Shown here: piece by piece, positions 8,045 through 12,685 of the stretch | Layout: each line of letters starts with the position of its first letter | Position numbering within the stretch: the stretch's first letter is position 1 | NCBI GenBank assembly: GCA_963844575.1 | Contig: CAWJOU010000003.1 | Span: forward strand, 1-12,685 | Direction of reading: 5' to 3' | DNA from: DASZUK01 sp963844575 | GTDB taxonomy: Bacteria; Actinomycetota; Acidimicrobiia; Acidimicrobiales; RAAP-2 | Length of the DNA: 12,685 nt | Position numbers and translations under genes: made by a program | Notes under the pieces: model-generated | What the model was told of the DNA's origin: nothing | Databases searched by the model: none | The model's input: the letters and a program-made list of their open reading frames with translations, nothing else

Positions 8045-8060
8045 CGACGCCGCGGCGTCG
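8045..8060. repeat. Perfect 16-bp palindrome
   Basis: CGACGCCGCGGCGTCG is its own reverse complement over all 16 bases. It lies 79 bp upstream of the kinase start and could be an operator. GC-rich sequence raises the chance of such palindromes, so the functional reading is inference. Confidence 0.45.
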
Positions 8061-8245
8061 ACCGGCCGAGCCGGCAACCGCCAAATTGCCCTCCGGCAAC
8101 TGGGTGGGGATGCTACCGCAACGTGGCGAGCTGGTCGGGCGGGTCCGGCGGGCGCGGTCCGGTTGGCGAAGGCCAAAGGGAAAGCCGCGTCTGCACGAGC
8201 CGGCCGAAATTGGCCTAAAGTGCGCAGGGCGCAAGGTAGAACAGG

Positions 8246-8301
8246 TTCTTACATCCGAGCCATCCGGCCGATGACCGTTCGGTGGCGATCGGAGGTAAGA
8301 A
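8246..8301. repeat. Long imperfect inverted repeat / stem-loop
   Basis: The arms TTCTTACATCCGA (8246-8258) and TCGGAGGTAAGAA (8289-8301) pair at 12 of 13 positions (one A-G mismatch). The enclosed 30 nt can extend the helix with GCCA (8259-8262) on TGGC (8283-8286), or form ACCG-TT-CGGT (8274-8283). No U-tract follows, so it is not a standard terminator. It ends 71 nt before the TTG start of the substrate-binding protein, a position suited to a 5' leader element or an operator. Confidence 0.6.
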
Positions 8302-8360
8302 TCCTGGCAGCGGCGATTGCTCGGTACGCATCCGCCACGACCGGAAGCGGTCATGACATC

Positions 8361-8368
8361 AAGGGGGG
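8361..8368 (+). promoter_or_regulatory. Strong ribosome binding site before a TTG start
   Basis: AAGGGGGG lies 4 nt before TTG 8373, with the AGGGGG core at usable distance from the start codon. It decides the otherwise weak TTG as start of the substrate-binding protein, since the open frame extends far upstream without family similarity. Confidence 0.6.
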
Positions 8369-8372
8369 TCTG

Positions 8373-9711
8373 TTGAACAGCATCATCGAGGACGGGACAG
8401 TCGAGCTGGCGGCGCCGGCTCGGCGGCGCCGGGCTGGCGGCCGTGATCGGCGACGGTCGCGTCTCGGCGTCGTGCCGGCCACCGCAGGGGCGGCCAGCAC
8501 GAGCAGCACGATTCCCCAGACCGCGTTCAGCACACACATCGGCATCACCGCCAACTCGGTGACGGTCGGGAACATCTCGACGCACACGATCACACTCTTC
8601 ACCGGCGCGGCCATCGGCACCGAGGCGTACGCCGACTACATCAACGCCAAGGGCGGCGTGAACGGCCGGAAGATCGTCGTCACAGCCGGCGACGACAAGC
8701 TCAGCGGGACGATCAACCAGCAGCTCGTCCAGACGGACATGAGCCAAGGACTTCGCCCTGGTCGGCAGCTTCTCGGTCACCGCGACATCGGGCGGCCAGG
8801 TGCTGGCCAAGAACCCGGGCATGCCGGACGTGTCGGTCACAGTGTCGACGACCAACAACAGGCTGCCGAACCTCGTCAGCCCGGTGCCGCTGCAGGGTGG
8901 CTGGCAAGAGGGCTCGCTGATGTGGTTCAAGCAGAAGAACCCGGCGGGCGCTCTGACGGCCGGGGCGATGGTGGCCAACGAGCCGTCGGCCGTCGACGCC
9001 TGGGAAGGCCAGGAAGCGACGATGAAGCACCTCGGCTACAAGATCGCCTACGAGAACACCTTCTCGGAGAGCGCCACCTACAACACATTCGTCGCCGACG
9101 TCGTCGCCATGAAGGCGGCCGGCGTCAAGATGCTCTTCATCGAGCAGAACCCGCCGCTCTACGCGGCGCCGCTGATCAAGGCGCTCAACGCCGAGCACTT
9201 CAAGCCGATGGTCGTGCTCGGGGCGTCAACGTACAGCGACACACTGATCACAAAGTCCGGCGGCCCCGCGCGGTCGACGGGATGTACCTCGAGCAGAACC
9301 TGGCGATGTACCTCGGGACCGACTCGAAGGTCATCCCGGCGGTGACAACGTTCCAGCACTGGGTCCAGGTGGCCGACCCCGGATGGAAACCGGATCTCTT
9401 CACCATGTACGGCTGGCTGTCGGGTGAGCTCTTCGCCCAGGCGCTGCAGAATGCCGGCCAGGACCCGAGCCGCGGCTCGCTCCTCCAGGCGCTCTCGAAG
9501 GTGACGAACTTCACGGGCGGCAACCTGACGGCACCGACGGACCCGGCGAAGAAGACGATCTCCAACTGCTACCTGCCTCGGGCAGATCAAGAACGGGCAG
9601 TGGACCCGACTGACAGATCCTCCGGTCGACAGCAGCACCCACGGCTACCGGTGCACCGACCAGTATTACGTCCCGCCGGGGAACTGCCTATTAAAGAGGT
9701 TCGCGAAATAG
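8373..9711 (+). CDS. Branched-chain amino-acid-type ABC transporter substrate-binding protein (frameshifted, IS at 3' end)
   Basis: This is a type I periplasmic-binding-protein fold (Peripla_BP_6, LivK-like). The first lobe has TLFTGAAIGTEAYADYINAK then GGVNGRKIVVTAGDDKLSG. Correcting one C near 8745 gives SKDFALVGSFSVTATSGGQV, then VKMLFIEQNPPLYAAPLIKA. A base missing near 9265 leads into AVDGMYLEQNLAMYLGTDSK, and a further change near 9580 into GQIKNGQWTRLTDPPVDSST and YRCTDQYYVPPGNCL. The N-terminal export signal is unclear: basic residues are present, but the hydrophobic core is broken near two copies of GGCGGCGCCGG (8408-8418, 8422-8432), perhaps another frame error. The stop (9709-9711) lies inside the left inverted repeat of the IS, so the last residues LKRFAK are IS-derived. 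No permease or ATPase genes are in the window. The ligand is unknown; family members bind amino acids, amides and other small solutes. Confidence 0.85.
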
Positions 9712-9720
9712 AGTGACACA
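9692..9720 (+). repeat. Left terminal inverted repeat of the IS
   Basis: TAAAGAGGTTCGCG begins the repeat and GTGACACA ends it. It matches the reverse complement of 10819-10847 at 27 of 29 positions. It is AT-richer than its surroundings and supplies the stop codon of the interrupted upstream gene. Confidence 0.92.
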
Positions 9721-9747
9721 TCTCCCCGGCCGTGGGAGACTGTGGGC

Positions 9748-10814
9748 ATGCGCTTCGTACGGGTGCTTGCCTTACTGTGCATGGCGACGGCCGCCGGTGC
9801 TCCTCGCGACTTCGCCGCCATGGAGCGACGGCGCAAGCGGGCCGCCCAGCTGTTCGGTCAGGGCAAGACCCAGGCCGAGGTGGTGCGCCAGCTCGAGGTG
9901 TCTCGCCAGAGTGTGAGCCGCTGGCATGCCGACTGGCTGGCCGGTGGGACCGACGCCCTACGGGCCGCCGGACGAGCGGGACGCTTGCCGCAGCTCGACC
10001 GAGCCGACCTTGGTCGGGTCGAGCGGCGGCTGAAGAAGGGACCGCTGGCCAACGGCTACCCGACCGACATGTGGACGATCCAGCGGGTGGCCGAGGTGAT
10101 CGAGTCCGAGACCGGCGTCGCCTACCACCCCGGGCACGTGTGGCGGATCCTGCGCCAGATGGGCTGGAGCCGTCAGCGCCCGGCCCGTCGAGCGGTAGAG
10201 CGTGACGACCAGGCCATCGCCAACTGGGTCAAGCACGACTGGCCCAGGGTAAAAAAAACGCCCGACGCCGGAAGGCCTGGATCTGTTTCCAAGACGAGAG
10301 CGGGTTCAGCCTCCTCCCCTCGGTGAGGGCGACGTGGGCGCCCAAAGGGCACACCCCGGTCCTGCGGCACCGCTTCAGCTGGAAGCGTCTCTCGATGTCG
10401 GCCGCCGTCGGCTTCGCTCCCGACGGCTCCGATGCCTGGCTGGTGTTCAACATGCGTCCCGGTGCCTACAACGACGTGGCGATCATCGAGTTCTTGGAGG
10501 ACCTGCACCACCACCTCGGCGACGACAAGGTGACCCTGATCTGGGACGGCCTGCCCTCGCACCGCTCCAAGATGATGAAGGACTGGATCGCTACCCAGCG
10601 CTCCTGGCTCGTCATCGAGCCGCTGCCCAGCTACGGCCACGACCTCAACCCCGTCGAGCTCGTGTGGGGCAACCTCAAGTCGAGCGAGCTGGCCAACCTG
10701 TGCCCCGACAGCATCGACGAGGCCGCCGGCCATGCCGACGACGGGCTGAACCGGATCGGCAGTGACCGCCAGCTGTGCTTCGCCTTCCTCCGTCATTGCG
10801 GCCTCGAGCTATGA
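9748..10814 (+). CDS. IS630-family transposase, read by -1 frameshift
   Basis: The first frame (ATG 9748, or GTG 9742) encodes an N-terminal helix-turn-helix, GKTQAEVVRQLEVSRQSVSR, and a second winged-helix region with YPTDMWTIQRVAEVIESETG and HVWRILRQMGWSRQRP; left alone it ends at 10326. The -1 frame carries the catalytic DDE domain: FQDESGFSLLPSVRATWAP (D at 10293-10295), TLIWDGLPSHRS (D at 10545-10547) and DLNPVELVWGNLK (E at 10656-10658), 36 residues between the last two. Joining at the A8 run gives VKK-NARRKAW and about 355 residues, the normal size for the family. The enzyme cuts and pastes the element into TA sites. Without the shift only the DNA-binding half would be made, a possible inhibitor. 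Confidence 0.92.
10251..10258 (+). promoter_or_regulatory. A8 slippery site for -1 frameshift
   Basis: In the first frame the codons read GTA-AAA-AAA-ACG, so the heptamer A-AAA-AAA permits tandem -1 slippage; the next codon in the new frame is AAC. The run stands out in otherwise very GC-rich DNA. AGGG just upstream (10246-10249) could act as an internal Shine-Dalgarno, though it is closer than usual. RNA polymerase slippage on A8 would give the same product. Confidence 0.75.
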
Positions 10815-10818
10815 CAAC

Positions 10819-10847
10819 TGTGTCACTGTATTACGCGAACCTCTTTA
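10819..10847 (-). repeat. Right terminal inverted repeat of the IS
   Basis: It begins TGTGTCACTG and ends CGCGAACCTCTTTA, five bases after the transposase stop. It is the reverse complement of the left end with two mismatches. Confidence 0.92.
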
Positions 10848-10994
10848 GGCCGCCTTTGGGCCGGTGTCACGCCAGCGATGGGTACTTGCCCGAAGTCATG
10901 CAAGGGGCAACGGAACGTAGGCCGGAGGACGCTCGACGGTACGTGAGCGGTCAGGGCTGTTTGGAACTGCCAACCCACGGGTAGCCGAACTCTC
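10848..10994. other. Flank downstream of the IS, no gene seen
   Basis: If the IS with one TA is removed, the frame of the substrate-binding protein continues into this segment to a TGA at about 10947 (CTA TTA GGC CGC ...). Up to about 30 extra codons may therefore have belonged to that gene before insertion. They resemble no family end that I know, so the ancestral stop is unresolved. Confidence 0.35.
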
Positions 10995-11111
10995 ATGACG
11001 ATTCCTCCGCCGGCGGAGCCAGCGCCGATCGACCCAGAGCCAGAACCGCTCGACCCGGACGTGCCAGGACGTCCCCCTGATCCGGTCGACGGGCCGCCGA
11101 TGCCGACCTGA
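10995..11111 (+). CDS. Small proline/aspartate-rich peptide, 38 residues
   Basis: ATG 10995 opens a frame of 38 codons reading MTIPPPAEPAPIDPEPEP and on through DPDVPGRPPDPVDGPP to MPT. Proline makes up over a third of the residues, alternating with acidic ones in a P-x-D-P pattern, with no basic residue but one Arg. Short PDP-type peptides of this composition do occur in many bacteria without known function. There is no clear Shine-Dalgarno. The bias fits real coding better than the random frames nearby, but length alone cannot prove it. Confidence 0.4.
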   Translation: MTIPPPAEPAPIDPEPEPLDPDVPGRPPDPVDGPPMPT

Positions 11112-11300
11112 CGGTAGGGGAGACCCCCGTCGACGCGTTGACGCGGCGTCGGCGTTCGCTTGGCGGTGTCTCGCTCCGGCGCGTTCGGGCTACTCGTCCA
11201 CCGGCGGCGGGGGAACCGCCCGCACTGGAGTGGTTGCCCCGCCCAACCCCGAATGCCGGGATGCCGAACGGGGTAGCGGATCTGCATGGTCGAGACGGTA
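11112..11300. other. Leader region before the dehydrogenase
   Basis: No gene is supported. The dehydrogenase frame is open upstream to 11138, but the encoded residues (RRRRSLGGVSLRRVRATRPP) do not belong to the family. A possible hairpin pairs ACCCCG (11246-11251) with CGGGGT (11269-11274), 26 nt before the ATG. Confidence 0.35.
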
Positions 11301-12318
11301 TGACGACGAGACCGATCGCCGTGGTCACCGGCGCATCCGCTGGCGTCGGCCGGGCGGTGGCCGGCGAGCTCGCCCGCCGCGGGTTCGACGTCGCCGTCCT
11401 GGCTCGGGGCGTAGACGGCCTGCGGGCCGCCGCCGCCGACGTCGCCGCGGCCGGGGCCCGCGCCCTGCCGATAGTGGTGGACGTGGCCGACGCCGACGAG
11501 GTCGACGCCGCGGCCGGCCGGGTCGAAGACGAGCTGGGGCCGATCGACGTGTGGGTCAACAACGCCATGACCACGGTGTTCGCCCCCACCTGGGAGGTCG
11601 CGCCCGACGACTTCCAGCGGGCGATCGAGGTGACCTTCCTCGGCCAGGTATGGGGGACGAAGGCGGCGCTCGATCGGATGCGGCCGCGAGATCGGGGCAC
11701 GATCGTCAACGTCGGGTCGGCCCTGGCCTACATCGGATCCCGCTCCAGTCGGCCTACTGCGCCGCCAAGTTCGCCTGCCGCGGCTATTCGAGTCGGTGCG
11801 GGCCGAGCTGATCCACGAGGAGCCAGGTCCACCTCTGCATGGTCCACCTCCCGGCCGTGAACACGCCCCAGTTCGACTGGTGCGAGACCACCCTCGATCG
11901 CCATCCCCAGCCGGTCCCGCCGATCTACCAACCCGAGATCCCGGCCCGCCACATCGTGGACGTCGCGCTCACCGGGCGCCGTTCGAAGATCGTCGGGTCC
12001 TGGAACAAGTTGCTCGGTGGCGCCGGCTCCGTGCTCCCCGGGTCGGTAACCAGTTCGCCGGACTCTCGGCCTGGGACAGCCAACTCGGCGACGAGCCGGT
12101 CTCGGCCCGATCGACCGGTGAACCTCCACCGCCCGGCTGACGACGCCACGGCCCGCGGCGCCCACGGCGCCTTCGACGACCGGTCGGGCGGCTTCTGGGA
12201 CCCCCGGTTCCTGTGCACCCTGCCGGCTACCCTCGCCACCTTCGTGAGGGCCGCCGGCCGAGCCACCCGTGAAAAGACGCGCCGGCTGGGCCCGTCGTCG
12301 GGCGACCGGCCGGAGTAG
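11301..12318 (+). CDS. Short-chain dehydrogenase/reductase (five frameshifts)
   Basis: A classical SDR of about 335 residues after correction. The Rossmann start is IAVVTGASAGVGRAVAGELA (TGxxxGxG), with VDVADADEVDAAA, then the structural motif VWVNNAMTTVF (NNA), then GTIVNVGSALAYIG. The active-site YxxxK is in the next frame: IPLQSAYCAAKFACRG. Further pieces are FESVRAELIHEE, then VHLCMVHLPAVNTPQFDWCE and HPQPVPPIYQPEIPARHIVD, then VGNQFAGLSAWDSQLGDEPV, then PDRPVNLHRPADD with GAHGAFDD. The order and the late DEPV-PDRP-NL block fit an actinobacterial SDR family of about 330 residues. Junctions near 11735, 11790, 11825, 12030 and 12110 each heal with one base in a G, C or T run. The substrate is unknown; NAD(P)-dependent oxidation of a small alcohol or carbonyl is the family activity. 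Confidence 0.87.
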
Positions 12319-12329
12319 TCGGAGTCGAT

Positions 12330-12343
12330 CGCCGCCGGCGGCG
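12330..12343. repeat. Perfect 14-bp GC palindrome between convergent genes
   Basis: CGCCGCCGGCGGCG is fully self-complementary and lies between the dehydrogenase stop and the end of the convergent basic-protein gene. Without a T-run it is at best a weak candidate for a bidirectional terminator stem. Confidence 0.3.
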
Positions 12344-12357
12344 CCGGGAGCGGCGGC

Positions 12358-12581
12358 TCAGGACTTGGCCGCGGCCGCCCGACCGCCCTTACGGCCGGCC
12401 CGCTTCTTCTGGGCCGTCGTTCCACCCTGCGAAGCGTTGCCGCCCGATCCCGACTTCTGGCCGCCGTGGCGGGAGGCGTCGGCGAGTTGGCGATCTTGGC
12501 CGCCCGCTCCTTGGACATCCCCTTGTCCTTGAGCGCCTCGTACTGCTTCTCGTTTTTCACGTTGGCTGACTTCGATGGCAC
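12358..12581 (-). CDS. Small basic DUF7218-like protein (one frameshift)
   Basis: GTG 12581 with a strong AAGGAGGG five nt upstream opens VPSKSANVKNEKQYEALKDK then GMSKERAAKIANS, a highly conserved start of small lysine-rich actinobacterial proteins (DUF7218 as I recall the label). The second half, DASRHGGQKSGSGGNASQGG then TTAQKKRAGRKGGRAAAAKS, is in another frame; one extra C in the CC run near 12483 joins them as KIANSPDASRHGG, about 75 residues. The C-terminal K/R/A-rich tail is like nucleoid-binding or stress-related basic tails; function is unproven. It is convergent with the dehydrogenase. Confidence 0.8.
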
Positions 12582-12685
12582 GACGGCCCTCCTTCTGTTC
12601 CTGTTCTTTCTCTTCCGGTTCCTTCCGAATGAGCGGCACCGCGGGGGTCGCGGTCGGCGACGGGCACGGCGCTACCCGACAGCGG
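12582..12685. other. Right edge, no gene seen
   Basis: Apart from the ribosome binding site at about 12587-12594 on the minus strand, this holds the upstream region of the basic-protein gene. I see no clear promoter or repeat. Confidence 0.4.

Larger units (their letters stand above)
7967..8372. other. 406-bp divergent intergenic region rich in inverted repeats
   Basis: This lies between the divergent kinase and substrate-binding protein genes. I see no supportable gene in it. It holds a perfect 16-bp palindrome (8045-8060), an inverted repeat CCGGC-CGA-GCCGG (8062-8074), two direct copies of CCGGCAAC (8071-8078 and 8093-8100) with TTGCC between them, TTGGC-GAAG-GCCAA (8163-8176), GGCC-GAAATT-GGCC (8202-8215) and the long stem-loop at 8246-8301. 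Such density suggests operators or a structured leader RNA. Confidence 0.6.
9692..10847 (+). mobile_element. IS630-family insertion sequence
   Basis: A complete element, 1152 bp between TA dinucleotides (9692-9693 and 10846-10847), the target duplication expected for IS630/Tc1-mariner insertion. The ends are 29-bp inverted repeats, counting the TA, with 27 matches. It carries one transposase split into two frames at an A8 run. It is inserted in the 3' end of the substrate-binding protein gene, in the same orientation. All three DDE residues are present, so it may be active or recent. Confidence 0.93.

Noticed and set aside
8060..8240. Possible c-di-GMP-I (GEMM) or guanidine riboswitch
   Set aside because: Fragments such as GAAA followed by GGCGCAAGG recall the GEMM core, but the order, spacing and tetraloop/receptor elements do not fit. 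I cannot support a named riboswitch class.
7983..8978. Minus-strand open frame of 331 codons opposite the substrate-binding protein
   Set aside because: No family resemblance, and it runs antisense to clear Peripla_BP_6 sequence; a by-product of high GC.
11138..11300. N-terminal extension of the dehydrogenase
   Set aside because: The extra residues are basic and low-complexity, whereas SDR proteins begin just before the TGxxxGxG motif, as from ATG 11301.
11700..12140. Programmed frameshifting in the dehydrogenase
   Set aside because: Five shifts in both directions at ordinary G/C/T runs cannot be recoding; error or decay is the only sensible reading.
1..12685. CRISPR arrays, tRNA or rRNA genes
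   Set aside because: I saw no regularly spaced repeats, no cloverleaf with a TTC-loop sequence and no rRNA-like conserved blocks.

Overview
The window is GC-rich DNA (roughly two thirds G+C by eye) with GTG and TTG starts and several genes whose start codon lies 6-7 nt after a TANNNT hexamer, the layout of leaderless actinobacterial transcripts. Together with the families present (DUF1275 membrane protein, YdbS/YdbT-type bacterial PH-domain proteins, UBP-type zinc finger, a 'GMSKERAAKIANS' basic protein, an IS630-family insertion sequence) this suggests an actinobacterium, possibly an Acidimicrobiia-like lineage. The placement below phylum is a guess.

Layout. 47-600 (-) is a decayed DUF1275 gene. 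673-3838 (+) is a tight run: a large soluble protein I cannot name, a helical protein with two C-terminal membrane segments overlapping it by GTGA, and a GNAT acetyltransferase. 3790-5685 (-) is a two-gene bacterial PH-domain operon, transcribed divergently from a small UBP zinc-finger gene (5747-6103, +) through a 61-bp gap that appears to hold two back-to-back leaderless promoters. 5925-7966 (-) carries a PAS-PAS histidine kinase followed by an MmcQ/YjbR-type protein. A 406-bp gap rich in inverted repeats, including a strong 56-nt stem-loop, separates the kinase from a divergent branched-chain amino-acid-type substrate-binding protein (8373-9711, +). An IS630-family element (9692-10847), with 29-bp inverted repeats, TA target duplication and a transposase split at an A8 slippery run, sits in the 3' end of that gene. 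Then come a tiny proline-rich ORF, a short-chain dehydrogenase (11301-12318, +) and a small basic protein (12358-12581, -).

Most conserved genes here need one or more single-base corrections to read through. In most junctions the correction is one base in a short G, C or T run, so sequencing error is a more likely cause than pseudogenisation for most of them. The DUF1275 gene is different: it has an in-frame nonsense codon and internal deletion and looks truly dead.

The best candidates for something undescribed are the unrecognised soluble plus membrane gene pair at 673-3024 and the structured intergenic DNA/RNA at 8045-8301.
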